Below are positions 8,654 to 17,435 of a stretch of DNA of 64,000 nucleotides, piece after piece (positions within the stretch are counted from its first letter, which is position 1; each line of letters opens with the position of its first letter). The translations under genes were made by a program, and so were the position numbers. Where the stretch lies: positions 35,779 to 99,778 of the forward strand of contig NZ_JAFFIW010000023.1 in the NCBI RefSeq assembly GCF_018588885.1, given 5' to 3'. This DNA comes from Mesorhizobium sp. dw_380 (GTDB taxonomy: Bacteria; Pseudomonadota; Alphaproteobacteria; Rhizobiales; Rhizobiaceae). Under the pieces are notes generated by a model that searched no databases, had not been told where the DNA came from, and was given only the letters and a program-made list of their open reading frames with translations.

Positions 8654-9565
8654 ATGCTGCGTGACGTTGACTACGTCCTGCGAAAACTCGACTGGATGCG
8701 CGCCGAAGGCATCTGGCCCAACGGCCTGCGCTATCTCTGGACCGATGCGTTTGGGGTCGTGCTCTACGTCTCGCTCTACACGGAAACCGGCCAGGCGCGC
8801 TGGCTGGACGAGGCTGAGCGGCTTGTGGCCGATGTCGAGCGTGTGCTCGGCCGTCGGCGCGGACTGAGGATCGGGGAAGCGGCGGATCGTGACGGACAGT
8901 ATTTCCATTACCTGGCGATGTGGCTGTTTGCCTTGGCGCGTCTCGGCGATCTGAAACCGGAATATCGCACGCGCGGTATCGCGCTGGCGCGTGCCATTCA
9001 TCCGGCCTTTGTGATTCCCGGCCGCGGTGTGATCTGGAAAATGCAGGAGGACTTGAGCAAGCCTTATCCCGGCTACGGTCTCGGCAGCATGGATGCCTAT
9101 GATGGCTACGTCTCTTACCGGATGCTTGACGAAGACGAACTGGCGCCTGAGATCGCGCAGATGCACGACCTGATCGAGCGCGATTGGCAAGTCCTCGATA
9201 TCGAACAGGATCTCGGCCTCGGCATGATGCTGTGGCTCGCCCACTTCTTTCCCGCGGAACCGTGGGCTGAGGCCCAGACGAGACGATCGCTTGGAACCCT
9301 GGAAACGATGTGGGTCGACCCGCCAGGTTATTTCAGCCGCGTGCCCTGGCTGCGCGACACGAAGTTCGCCTTCACCAATTTCGGAGTGTCACTGGGGCTG
9401 CAGGCCAGCGACGTCTGGCCCGAGCGTGTCGGCACGTTGAACGCCTTCTTCGAGGACTGGCGCTCCGGTGACGCCTATGACCGAGAGGCGATCACATGGG
9501 TGATGGCCTGCACTTCGCACCTTCCCGGTGCGTTTGTATCTCGCGAACGGATCAAGAATGGCTGA
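8654..9565 (+). CDS. Hypothetical protein, possible alpha/alpha-barrel fold
   Basis: A 303-residue soluble protein without signal peptide. It has repeated helical segments rich in Trp and Tyr (LRYLWTDAFGVVLYVSLY, DGQYFHYLAMWLFALARLG, DLGLGMMLWLAHFF), which recall six-hairpin glycosidase-type helical barrels, but I cannot identify a catalytic pair. The ribosome-binding site is weak. I do not recognise the family and assign no function. Confidence 0.65.
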   Translation: MLRDVDYVLRKLDWMRAEGIWPNGLRYLWTDAFGVVLYVSLYTETGQARWLDEAERLVADVERVLGRRRGLRIGEAADRDGQYFHYLAMWLFALARLGDLKPEYRTRGIALARAIHPAFVIPGRGVIWKMQEDLSKPYPGYGLGSMDAYDGYVSYRMLDEDELAPEIAQMHDLIERDWQVLDIEQDLGLGMMLWLAHFFPAEPWAEAQTRRSLGTLETMWVDPPGYFSRVPWLRDTKFAFTNFGVSLGLQASDVWPERVGTLNAFFEDWRSGDAYDREAITWVMACTSHLPGAFVSRERIKNG

Positions 9566-9760
9566 ATGCGCCGGCCCCGGGAGGAATCCCCGGCACTCAG
9601 CCGCTCGTGCTCCAGATTTGTTGATTGGAACCAATGGCCTGCAATCCAGTTAGAACGCCAGGAAGCCTGGTTGTAGCCTTCCCGCCATGTGACCGGCGGT
9701 TTCAAGGCCAGCCGGGCTGAGCTTCGCAAGCGCCGAAAGCGCGCTTAATGGAGAAAAATC

Positions 9761-10117
9761 ATGAACCAGTGGTCAAACGCCAAGCTATGCGACGTAGCAA
9801 ATCTTATCCTTGGAGCAATTCTCTTCTTCTCTCCCTGGCTATTCGCCTTCGCAGCGGGAACGCAGTCCCAGAATGCCATGGGCAGCGGAATCGTGATTTT
9901 CGTACTCTCGATCGCCGCTCTCTCGGCCTTTGCTGTTTGGGAGGAGTGGCTGAACCTCGTTGTGGGCCTTTGGGTGCTCGTGTCGCCCTGGGTGCTTGGA
10001 TTCCAGGCAACCACGGCCATGGGCGTCCATGTTGTAATCGGCGTTCTGGTCGCGGTCCTGGCCGCGATCGAGCTCTGGATGATGTATCAGAATCCTCCAA
10101 CACAGTCTGCCGCCTAG
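9761..10117 (+). CDS. SPW repeat membrane protein
   Basis: 118 residues with four predicted membrane segments in two repeats, each holding the Ser-Pro-Trp signature (FFSPWLFAF near residue 23, VSPWVLGF near residue 73). A GGAGAAAA ribosome-binding site precedes the ATG. SPW proteins are small inner-membrane proteins of unknown role. Confidence 0.87.
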   Translation: MNQWSNAKLCDVANLILGAILFFSPWLFAFAAGTQSQNAMGSGIVIFVLSIAALSAFAVWEEWLNLVVGLWVLVSPWVLGFQATTAMGVHVVIGVLVAVLAAIELWMMYQNPPTQSAA

Positions 10118-10281
10118 CAAGACTGTGGGCTAGCAGGATTGGAGCCTGGCAGGACTGGAGCCTGTCTCGGGGTGACGTCCGCGGGCAAATGGGCACGCGG
10201 CAACGCCGCATGAATGCGTTGCTGCCGGCGCTGACAGTCAAACGAAGATGGCGCCAACGAACGAAAAGGAGATATGTCGAC

Positions 10282-11199
10282 ATGAAAGCAGTCCGTATCC
10301 ATGCTTTTGGCGGACCTGAGGTTCTTTCGATCGATCAGGTCCCTTTGCCTCAGCCACTCGACGACGAGGTTGTGCTCAGGGTTCGCGCAGCAAGCGTCAA
10401 TCCGGTCGACTACAAGATCCGCGAAGGTTCGACGAGCCAGGCCCTGCCGGTCACGCTCGGGCGTGACGTGTCCGGTGCGGTGGAAATATGCGGCACGCGG
10501 GCGCATACGTTGAAGAAGGGCGACGCGCTATTTGCCATGCTTGGCCAGGACCGGGGCGGCAATGCCGAATATGTCGTGGTCAAAGCGACGGAGGCGGCTG
10601 CAAAACCGGATCGTCTAAGCCACATCGAAGCTGCGGCGGTGCCGCTTGCAGGCATCACCGCGTGGCAGGGCCTGTTCGACCATGGCAGCCTCAAATCCGG
10701 GCAAAGGGTTCTCATCCATGGCGGCGCCGGCGGCGTCGGCCACCTGGCGATCCAACTGGCAAAGGCCGCGGGTGCGTTCGTCGCGACAACCGTTTCGGCC
10801 GAGGACGTCGTTTTCGTCCGTGAGCTTGGCGCCGATCAGACGGTCGACTACAAGAATCAGCGTTTCGAAGAGGTCGTCGATGAGGTCGACCTGGTGTTCG
10901 ATCTGGTCGCGGGCGAAACGCAGGACCGCTCCTGGGATGTGCTCAGGCCAGGCGGGACACTCGTTTCCACGCTTTCCCAACCTTCGCAGGAAAAGGCAAA
11001 CTTGCATCGGGCGCGTGGCGTCTCCTATTTGGCCGAGCCGAATGCGGCGCAGCTCGCGGAAATCGGCCGCCTTATCGACACCGGCAAGGTCACCCCCTTC
11101 GTGCAGGCCACCTACCCTCTCGCAGAGGTCGCCAGGGCCGAAGAACGGCTGGAAAACGAACATGTGCGCGGCAAGATCGTGCTTGAGGTGGCCGCTTAG
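10282..11199 (+). CDS. Zinc-independent NADP-dependent quinone oxidoreductase (MDR family)
   Basis: 305 residues: an N-terminal GroES-like fold (MKAVRIHAFGGPEVL, NPVDYKIREG) and a Rossmann domain with GGAGGVGHLAIQLAKAAGA near residue 150. The structural-zinc cysteine cluster of alcohol dehydrogenases is absent, as in quinone oxidoreductases. ATG 10282 follows AAAGGAGA; the longer upstream frame has no site and is rejected. The stop codon is the TAG that opens a palindromic intergenic repeat. Confidence 0.88.
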   Translation: MKAVRIHAFGGPEVLSIDQVPLPQPLDDEVVLRVRAASVNPVDYKIREGSTSQALPVTLGRDVSGAVEICGTRAHTLKKGDALFAMLGQDRGGNAEYVVVKATEAAAKPDRLSHIEAAAVPLAGITAWQGLFDHGSLKSGQRVLIHGGAGGVGHLAIQLAKAAGAFVATTVSAEDVVFVRELGADQTVDYKNQRFEEVVDEVDLVFDLVAGETQDRSWDVLRPGGTLVSTLSQPSQEKANLHRARGVSYLAEPNAAQLAEIGRLIDTGKVTPFVQATYPLAEVARAEERLENEHVRGKIVLEVAA

Positions 11200-11283
11200 A
11201 GCAATTCCAGGAAAAGTGTGAAACGGTTTTCCCGGCAAAAGCGCGTAGCGCTTTGCCTGGGGAATTGCGTCAAAACAAAGAGA
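11197..11283. repeat. Palindromic intergenic repeat, copy 1
   Basis: The ~85-bp unit is nearly identical to 56894-56980 (one clear substitution before the ends diverge). It has an outer perfect inverted repeat (GCAATTCC at 11201-11208, GGAATTGC at 11261-11268) and an inner hairpin around AAGCGC-gta-GCGCTT. Its first bases, TAG, form the stop codon of the oxidoreductase gene. It may act as a transcript 3'-end structure. Confidence 0.85.
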
Positions 11284-11310
11284 TAGACTTTCGTCATCGT
11301 TACCCGGCGA

Positions 11311-11625
11311 TCACTTCTTGGCGTAAGCCCCTGGCTGCCGGCCGCTCTTCGGAGCCTTGGCGTCCTTTGAACGCTCGGCGACCGCCGGACCGGCGCCTGC
11401 CATCTTTTCCGTCGCGGCACTCGGCGTGGCTTGCCTTGGCGGGTTTTGTCCCTCCGACTGGCGGGTCCGGTCTTCCACTTCGCCCTGCCGGCGGGTGAGC
11501 CCCATTCCGCCGGCAGGCTTCTTGTTGCCGGCCGCGTCCTGGGAGAATTCATCCGAAGCATCAGCCTCGGTCTTGGCCGGATACTTCCTCGCCCCGGTTT
11601 CATAGCGGGTTTCGTTCTCGGTCAT
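11311..11625 (-). CDS. Hypothetical hydrophilic protein
   Basis: 104 residues, very hydrophilic and rich in Lys, Glu, Gly and Ala, with no membrane segment; it is probably disordered. A GGAGAG site sits 4 bp before the ATG. The composition resembles small stress-related proteins of rhizobia. I do not recognise a named family. Confidence 0.65.
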   Translation of the reverse strand: MTENETRYETGARKYPAKTEADASDEFSQDAAGNKKPAGGMGLTRRQGEVEDRTRQSEGQNPPRQATPSAATEKMAGAGPAVAERSKDAKAPKSGRQPGAYAKK

Positions 11626-11700
11626 GACATCTCTCCAATTGCGTGATGGATAAACATCTCAGCGATATCCGAGTTCCAATTTCCGGATTCGCATTGCCCA

Positions 11701-12642
11701 TCAGCGGCTCCGGGCAATCATCCAAACGATTTCATCAATGTTGCGCGGCGCGATGCCCAGCGTCTCGAGACCGGGTACCCCGATCGCCGTCACATTGTCC
11801 TGTCGCATGAGATCGATCTGACTGCGGTTGAACGGAGCGGCGGGCAGAAATTCCGCCACGGCTGCCAGGATGTCCCACATCGCGAATGGCATCGGCGCCA
11901 GCGTAACCCGCACCTGGAGCTGAAAGGCGATCTCCTGGAGCAGCTCCCTGTAGCTGTAGACGCGCGGACCACCGAACTCGAAAATTCGAGAACCGTTGTG
12001 GCCTCCGTCGGCAATCAGACGGCTCACGCCTTCCGCCACGTCTTCGACATAGACCGGCTGAAGCCGTGTTCCTCCCTGCCCAAACAACGGATAGACCGGC
12101 AGCAGGCGTATCAACTTGACGATGGTTGTGAGGAAAGCGTCGTCCGGCCCCGCCATGACGCAGGGGCGCACGATCAAAGCGCCCGCAAATGCGCTTTCAA
12201 CCGCGTCTTCACCACGGCCACGGGCGCGGATATACTTCGATCCCGACCCGGCATCGGAGCCGACACCAGAGATCAGCACGAACTGTTCGACCCCGGCGTC
12301 GCGCGAGGCGGCGGCCAGATCGCCCGCTGCTTTGACGTGCGTGCGCTCGAACGTCCGCTCCCCATGCTCGGCATAAAGACTGACTGCGTTCACGACCGCA
12401 TGGCATCCGGAGACCACTGCTGCGACCTGGCGTGGATCCAGAACATCTGCCTTGATCGGCTCCACTCCGGCTCTCGAGGAAACGGCGTCGCGCACGCGGC
12501 CGGGATGGCGCGATACGGCGCGGACGGTGAAACCTTGCTCGGCAAGCCGCTTGACGATCCTGCGCCCCAGGAAGCCCGTCCCGCCGAATATGGTGACGAT
12601 GCGCCCTGCGCCTCGACCGTCTCCACTTGACCCTGTCGCCAT
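11701..12642 (-). CDS. Complex I NDUFA9-like NAD(P)-binding protein
   Basis: An atypical SDR of 313 residues with the nucleotide-binding motif FGGTGFLGRRIV near residue 20 and the conserved sequence FVLISGVGSDAGSGSKYIRAR near 145, where the usual YxxxK is replaced by YIRAR. This fits the NDUFA9/UDP-sugar-like epimerase group, whose bacterial members are not shown to be complex I subunits. It is transcribed alone. Confidence 0.8.
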   Translation of the reverse strand: MATGSSGDGRGAGRIVTIFGGTGFLGRRIVKRLAEQGFTVRAVSRHPGRVRDAVSSRAGVEPIKADVLDPRQVAAVVSGCHAVVNAVSLYAEHGERTFERTHVKAAGDLAAASRDAGVEQFVLISGVGSDAGSGSKYIRARGRGEDAVESAFAGALIVRPCVMAGPDDAFLTTIVKLIRLLPVYPLFGQGGTRLQPVYVEDVAEGVSRLIADGGHNGSRIFEFGGPRVYSYRELLQEIAFQLQVRVTLAPMPFAMWDILAAVAEFLPAAPFNRSQIDLMRQDNVTAIGVPGLETLGIAPRNIDEIVWMIARSR

Positions 12643-13144
12643 TTCCAGTCCTTTCCGTGTTTGGACTCTCCTGGAAACGAACAGCGCGGCATAATGTTCG
12701 CTTTGGCGGTAAGGCTTCGCAACGTTGCACTTGTCCCGGCCACTGCGGGAAGCCGCCAGCAGATCGGTTTCTCCTCAACTGAAACGGCCGTTCGCTTCAG
12801 TTCATGCCTCCCATTTTGCGCTGCAAATCGACCGACGGTCCTCGGAAAGCGCACAGGAAGATGGCGGCGTGAGCAGGCCAAAAAATGAGACCCGGTCAGG
12901 ATCGCTCGTCAACGATGGAATTGCAATGATGGCATTGCCTGCCCCGGTCAGTCGCCGTTGATCAGGCAGGCAGGGCTTTGTTCGCCGTTGCGCGTAGCCG
13001 GCGCGGATGGCCTTGGCACGCGCTCTCTCGATCATCTCGGCTGACGCATCGATGCCGGAAACGCTGCCGCCCGGACCAACCAGCCGTCTCGCGGCTCGGT
13101 TTGAAGCATCGCATCGCCGATTCCGACGGAGTTGGCGAACCGTG
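12643..13144. other. Intergenic region with a gene remnant
   Basis: About 500 bp with no intact gene. The only recognisable content is a short methyltransferase-like remnant on the minus strand (12981-13095). Other open frames look random. Confidence 0.5.
12981..13095 (-). pseudogene. Remnant of a class I SAM methyltransferase
   Basis: The minus-strand frame ending near 12981 reads RLVGPGGSVSGIDASAEMIERARAK, which is the SAM-motif I/II junction typical of UbiE-like methyltransferases. The sequence on both sides has no matching coding potential and there is no start. This appears to be ~35 codons left from a deleted gene. Confidence 0.5.
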
Positions 13145-14416
13145 CTAGCGTTCCTCCGGCGGCCGAATTTTGCGGAACGTCATGAGAAGAAGAATATCGT
13201 AGACGATCTTCAAGGCTCCAGCGATGAGGAGCGGCCAGCCGAAGCCGGAAACGGCTAGCAGCGAGCCGGCCAGGGCCGGACTCGCCGCCGATGCGAGGCT
13301 GCGTGGAACGGCGGTGACACTCGCTGCCGCGGCACGCTCGCCCGGCGTCACCACCGCCATCACGTAAGAGGTGCGGGTCGGCACGTCCATTTGCGATAGC
13401 GCACTCCGGATCAGCAGAAGGACGATCACCAGAGCGAGGCTGTGCATGAACGGGATGAGCAAGAGGCAAAGGCTCGACGGCAGATGCGTGAACACCATCG
13501 TGTTGACCAGCCCGATCCGCCTGGAGATTTGGACAGCCACCAGATATGACACGGCAGAAAGCATGCCCATGCAGAAGAAAATTGCGCCCGTGGTTGCGAG
13601 GGACAGGCCAAAGGTTTGATAAAGCCACAGTGCCAGCAGGGACTGAACCACAAGGCCGCCCGCAAAGGCGTCCAGGCTGAAGAGCGCGGCCAGCGTGAAG
13701 ACGATGGTTCGAGACTTGCGCAAGGGTTCCGCCGGCGCAGCATTCGCGTCGATCGATTCGACCGGCAGCCGCCGATACAGGATTAGCGACCCGACCCCGA
13801 GGAGGGCATAGAGCAGGAAGGCAAGCTGCAGGGCCTGTTTGATCTCCATGCCGATAAGGTGTCGCAGGAGGTCAGGGGCGCCGGCCGCCAGAGCACCGAC
13901 AGCTCCGACGAGGGACCCGACAACGCTGTAGCGGGCAAACAGTGCGGTACGGTCCCGATCGGTGACACTGTGCGCCAGTTCCGCATGTTCGAGTGGCAGA
14001 AACACGCTCACGTCGCCGGAGGATGGGTTCAACGTTCCGACGAACGCGACCACGAGCAGCGGCCAGAAGTCGTGGACGAGCGCGAAGGCAAATCCTGTGA
14101 GAATCATCAGGCCCGCTGCCGCGATGAGCAGCGAGCGGCGCGAGAAACGGTGCGCGATGGCTCCGACGCCCAGCGTGAGCGCCGCCGATCCCGCAAGCGT
14201 TGCCGTGGCGAAGATCCCGATCTCGAAAGCGTTGAAGCCGAGCGCCGCCAGATAGGCGGGAAGCAGAAGACTGACGAGGCCGTCGCCAAACGCCCGCAAT
14301 CCCCTGGATACCAGCAAATAGGAAGCCGTCGGGCCGGCACCGGAAGGCAGGAGCGCAAGTTTGCGCTTCAGCTCGCGGATATGGGTCGATTCCTGGCCAG
14401 CAAAGTATGACTGCAT
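13145..14416 (-). CDS. MFS transporter
   Basis: 423 residues, with about 12 hydrophobic segments after a ~30-residue cytoplasmic N-terminus. Typical MFS loop residues follow TM2 (AHRFSRRSLLI). ATG 14416 is preferred because GAGGTGG lies 6 bp upstream; a GTG at 14425 is also in frame. The substrate is unknown. The gene is monocistronic. Confidence 0.85.
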   Translation of the reverse strand: MQSYFAGQESTHIRELKRKLALLPSGAGPTASYLLVSRGLRAFGDGLVSLLLPAYLAALGFNAFEIGIFATATLAGSAALTLGVGAIAHRFSRRSLLIAAAGLMILTGFAFALVHDFWPLLVVAFVGTLNPSSGDVSVFLPLEHAELAHSVTDRDRTALFARYSVVGSLVGAVGALAAGAPDLLRHLIGMEIKQALQLAFLLYALLGVGSLILYRRLPVESIDANAAPAEPLRKSRTIVFTLAALFSLDAFAGGLVVQSLLALWLYQTFGLSLATTGAIFFCMGMLSAVSYLVAVQISRRIGLVNTMVFTHLPSSLCLLLIPFMHSLALVIVLLLIRSALSQMDVPTRTSYVMAVVTPGERAAAASVTAVPRSLASAASPALAGSLLAVSGFGWPLLIAGALKIVYDILLLMTFRKIRPPEER

Positions 14417-14522
14417 GGCGTCCACCTCAAACAGAGAGCCTGGACGCGAACATTGGGCTGACGCCTCACGGGGTCGTCGCGACTGAACCCCTGCCTGATG
14501 CTTGTATTTCCAGTCGCACTTG

Positions 14523-15515
14523 TCAATAAGCGCCCTTGCCCTTGCGTTCCAGGCGGATGTTCGCCTCCGACAGCGCCGGCAGGTGGTCGAACAGCTCCCC
14601 TCTCAGAGCCTCGGTGATGCCGACCACATCCTTCGCGCTCGCGGTTTCGGCCACCTTGATGGCGATATCGGCATGCAGCCTGTGGCCGATCCAGCGCGCC
14701 TGCACCTGGGCGACCCGTTCGACGCCCCGCACATGTTCGGCCGCATGGTGGATTTCGTCGACGATGCCTGGCTCGACGCCATCCAGCATGCGCGTCAGCA
14801 CCGCCTTCGACGACTGCCAGACGATGGCGAAGATCGCCACCGTGATCAAAAGGCCGATAATCGGATCGGCAAGCGGAAAGCCGAGCCAGACGCCGACCGC
14901 GCCAAGCACCACCGCAAGGCTGGTGAAGCCGTCGGTGCGAGCGTGATAGCCGTCGGCGATCAGCGCGGCGCTGTTGATCTCGCGGCCGACGCGGATGCGG
15001 AATACCGCGACCGCCTCATTGCCGAGGAAACCGACGAAGCCGGCGACGGCAACCCAGTCGAGGAAGCTGATGGCTTGGGGATGGATCAGTCTGTCGATTG
15101 CCTCATAGCCGGCCACGATGGCGCTGAACAGGATGATCAGCACGATAACAATGCCGGCCAGGTCCTCGACCCGGCCAAGGCCGTAGGTGAAGGTCTTGCT
15201 CGGCTTGCGCCTCGCCAGCATGAAGGCGATCCACAGCGGAATGGCAGTGACCGCGTCACCGACATTGTGGATGGTATCGGCAAGCAGCGCCACGCTGCCC
15301 GACAAGAACACGATGATCAGTTGCAGCGCCGCTGTGATCGCCAGCACGGCGAACGACCATTTGATCGCCCAGATGCCGCGTGTTGTCGTCGCGATGGTGG
15401 GATCGACCACGCCATGCGTGTGGCCGTGCCCACCCTCGCCATGGTCATGGCCATGCCTGCCAAAGCCCTGGGTTGCCGGGCCGAAGCCGAACCAGTCGCG
15501 AATGCCGCTCATCAT
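14523..15515 (-). CDS. dmeF: Cation diffusion facilitator, DmeF-type Co/Ni exporter
   Basis: About 330 residues. The His-rich N-terminus (GRHGHDHGEGGHGHTHG) precedes six membrane segments. The two metal-site motifs are LLADTIHNVGDA in TM2 and IADGYHARTDG in TM5, each HxxxD, and a cytoplasmic domain follows. It starts 10 bp after the dmeR stop, so it is co-transcribed. The pair matches the dmeRF operon described in Rhizobium leguminosarum, where DmeF exports cobalt and nickel; zinc export by a related CDF is the alternative. Confidence 0.85.
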   Translation of the reverse strand: MMSGIRDWFGFGPATQGFGRHGHDHGEGGHGHTHGVVDPTIATTTRGIWAIKWSFAVLAITAALQLIIVFLSGSVALLADTIHNVGDAVTAIPLWIAFMLARRKPSKTFTYGLGRVEDLAGIVIVLIILFSAIVAGYEAIDRLIHPQAISFLDWVAVAGFVGFLGNEAVAVFRIRVGREINSAALIADGYHARTDGFTSLAVVLGAVGVWLGFPLADPIIGLLITVAIFAIVWQSSKAVLTRMLDGVEPGIVDEIHHAAEHVRGVERVAQVQARWIGHRLHADIAIKVAETASAKDVVGITEALRGELFDHLPALSEANIRLERKGKGAY

Positions 15516-15525
15516 GGCGCATGTC

Positions 15526-15807
15526 TCACAGGTACTTGGTGATGTCCTTGAACTCGTCGATCGAGCGGCGCTGCTCGCGCGGCAGCGGCCCCACGACATC
15601 TTCCAGGCAGTGATTGAGATGATCCTGGATGAGCGTCTTCTTGGCTTGGGAAACGGCCTTCTCGACCGCATGAAGCTGCTGGGCGATGTCAAGGCAGGGC
15701 CGGCCTGCTTCGATCATCTCTATGACGCCCCTCAGATGACCGTCGGCCCGCTTCAGCCGTTTGATGATGTCGGGATGGGTCTCGTGAATGTGGGGACGCT
15801 CGTTCAT
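15526..15807 (-). CDS. dmeR: Metal-sensing repressor of the CsoR/RcnR family
   Basis: A 93-residue all-helical regulator. HIHETHPDIIKRLKRADGHL at the N-terminus provides the histidine ligands found in RcnR/DmeR-type nickel-cobalt sensors, and the single conserved Cys is in GRPCLDIAQQL. The family represses an adjacent exporter in the absence of metal. It lies directly upstream of dmeF. Its ATG lies only 6 bp after a candidate -10 box. Confidence 0.87.
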   Translation of the reverse strand: MNERPHIHETHPDIIKRLKRADGHLRGVIEMIEAGRPCLDIAQQLHAVEKAVSQAKKTLIQDHLNHCLEDVVGPLPREQRRSIDEFKDITKYL

Positions 15808-15812
15808 CCCAA

Positions 15813-15843
15813 GATACTATCCTTCAGGAGGGGATACCGTCAA
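15813..15843 (-). promoter_or_regulatory. Candidate dmeRF promoter with overlapping operator
   Basis: On the minus strand TTGACG (15838-15843) and TAGTAT (15814-15819) are separated by 18 bp. The spacer holds an inverted TATCC...GGATA around a C-rich stretch, like CsoR/RcnR-family sites. The sequence is seen directly; the function is inferred. Confidence 0.5.
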
Positions 15844-15965
15844 CATCGGATGCTCGGTCGCCCTCGGCATCTAGGACGCTTTCGACGGCAATCACAGCTG
15901 GTTGCGCCTAAGCGCCATGTCTATCACCAGGATGCGATCGACGGCCTCACGCCATCGTCCGACAG

Positions 15966-15999
15966 AAAAGCCCCGCGACTGTTTCCAGCGCGGGGCTTC
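15966..15999 (-). terminator. Rho-independent terminator of the arabinoside ABC operon
   Basis: A 9-bp perfect stem, AAGCCCCGC with GCGGGGCTT, and a 12-base loop; on the minus strand it is followed by TTTTCT. It lies 24 bp past the stop of the substrate-binding protein gene. Confidence 0.8.
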
Positions 16000-16022
16000 G
16001 GGAGAACTTCGGGAATCTGTGG

Positions 16023-17342
16023 TCAGATGTTGGCAAGCAATTCGTTGACGCGGCTTTCCATGTCGGAAAGTGCGGCATCGACATCCTTCTGGCCAGTGAT
16101 TGCAGCGCTCATCTCTTCGCCGATAATGTCCTGGATCGCAAACTGGCGCTGTACGGCGGACGGCAACGGCTTGCCGAGGTCGGCGACCGCGGCGATCGTG
16201 TTGCGATGCGGCAGAGCCTTGAAAGCCTCCGAGGTAATGATGGCCTTGTATGCCGGCAGGTGACCGGTGCGCGACCAATCGAAGTCGTTGTCGGCGAAGA
16301 ACTTCAGGAACTTGCCGATGGCCGCGGTCTGTTCAGGCGTGCGGTCCTTCTGCGAGACTGCCCAGGTGTGGCCGTCTGCATATTGCGCGTGGGTACCGCC
16401 AAACAGTTGCGGATACGGGTAGACCGCATAGCCGCCTTTATTGAGCGCGGTACCTTTGGTTTGAGACTGAGCGTTATTGTCACCGACGACCCACGTGCCA
16501 TTAAGCTGGACGCCGCCTTGACCAGCAAGGAAGGCATTGATCGCGCCGCCGTAGTCGAGATCCTTGGTGGTGTACCCCTTGTCGAAGATCGCCTTGTACA
16601 TCTCGACGACCTTCTTGGCTTCCGGCGTATTCAGCTTCACATGCTTTGGATCGGCAAAGAAGTCGGAGTTCTGCTGGAAGAGATAGGTGTAGAGGTTGCG
16701 CGTGTAGAGTGCGGTCTCATTGGCCAGATTCTGAACGAAATAAGGCTTGCCGGTCTTCTGCTTGAACTGTTCGGCCTGGGCGAGCAGTTCCTCCGGCGAC
16801 TTCGGAAGGATCGGTGTCCCGTCGGCATTGACGAGGTCGGCTTGTTTGAAGAGATCCATGTTGATGTGATAGAGCATCGTCCAGCTGTCGATCGGCAGGC
16901 CGTAGATCTTGCCGTCCTTGGTGGCGCCGTTGCGCGCCGCGTCCGTGAAGGCATCGGGTGTCACGCCGACGGACTTCAAGAGATCGTCGAGCGGCATCAA
17001 CAGTCCCTTGGACTGGTAGTCCGAAAGCGCGGATTCATGGATCGTGACGATATCCGGAGCGTCGCCGGAAGCGAACTGCGCGGTCAGCTGGTCATAGCCC
17101 GGCCATTCCACGGTGGTGACGCTGACGTGCACATCGGGATTGTCGGCGTTGAACTTGTTGATCAGCGAGGTGATAATGCCGCATTCGCCGACGGCCTTGC
17201 CGACATCGGTGTTGGTGCCGAAATCGGCATCGCAAGCACCGAAAAAGCGCTGTACGGTCAGTTCCGTCGCTGCAAGGCTTGGGCTTGCGAGCGCCATTGC
17301 GCCAGCAGAGACTGCTGCAAACAGCATTTTCCTCATTGTCAT
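16023..17342 (-). CDS. Sugar ABC transporter substrate-binding protein
   Basis: 439 residues with a signal peptide (KMLFAAVSAGAMALASPSLA, cleaved before ATEL). It belongs to extracellular solute-binding family 1, shown by ITSLINKFNADNPDVHV and DAPDIVTIHESALSDY. It should capture arabinose-containing oligosaccharides in the periplasm for the two permeases encoded just upstream. It is the last gene of the operon, and a clear terminator follows. Confidence 0.87.
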   Translation of the reverse strand: MTMRKMLFAAVSAGAMALASPSLAATELTVQRFFGACDADFGTNTDVGKAVGECGIITSLINKFNADNPDVHVSVTTVEWPGYDQLTAQFASGDAPDIVTIHESALSDYQSKGLLMPLDDLLKSVGVTPDAFTDAARNGATKDGKIYGLPIDSWTMLYHINMDLFKQADLVNADGTPILPKSPEELLAQAEQFKQKTGKPYFVQNLANETALYTRNLYTYLFQQNSDFFADPKHVKLNTPEAKKVVEMYKAIFDKGYTTKDLDYGGAINAFLAGQGGVQLNGTWVVGDNNAQSQTKGTALNKGGYAVYPYPQLFGGTHAQYADGHTWAVSQKDRTPEQTAAIGKFLKFFADNDFDWSRTGHLPAYKAIITSEAFKALPHRNTIAAVADLGKPLPSAVQRQFAIQDIIGEEMSAAITGQKDVDAALSDMESRVNELLANI

Positions 17343-17435
17343 GTCAGTTCCTCCTCCTGAGTTTCGGCCACTCCACCCTGGACTGGCTATGCTTCAATCG
17401 CTGCGGCGCGCTCCCCCGCCACTGGGCAATTTTCG

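Noticed and set aside
16206..17360. Plus-strand open frame of 384 codons
   Set aside because: It is antisense to the substrate-binding protein, which has a signal peptide and is in an operon with its terminator.
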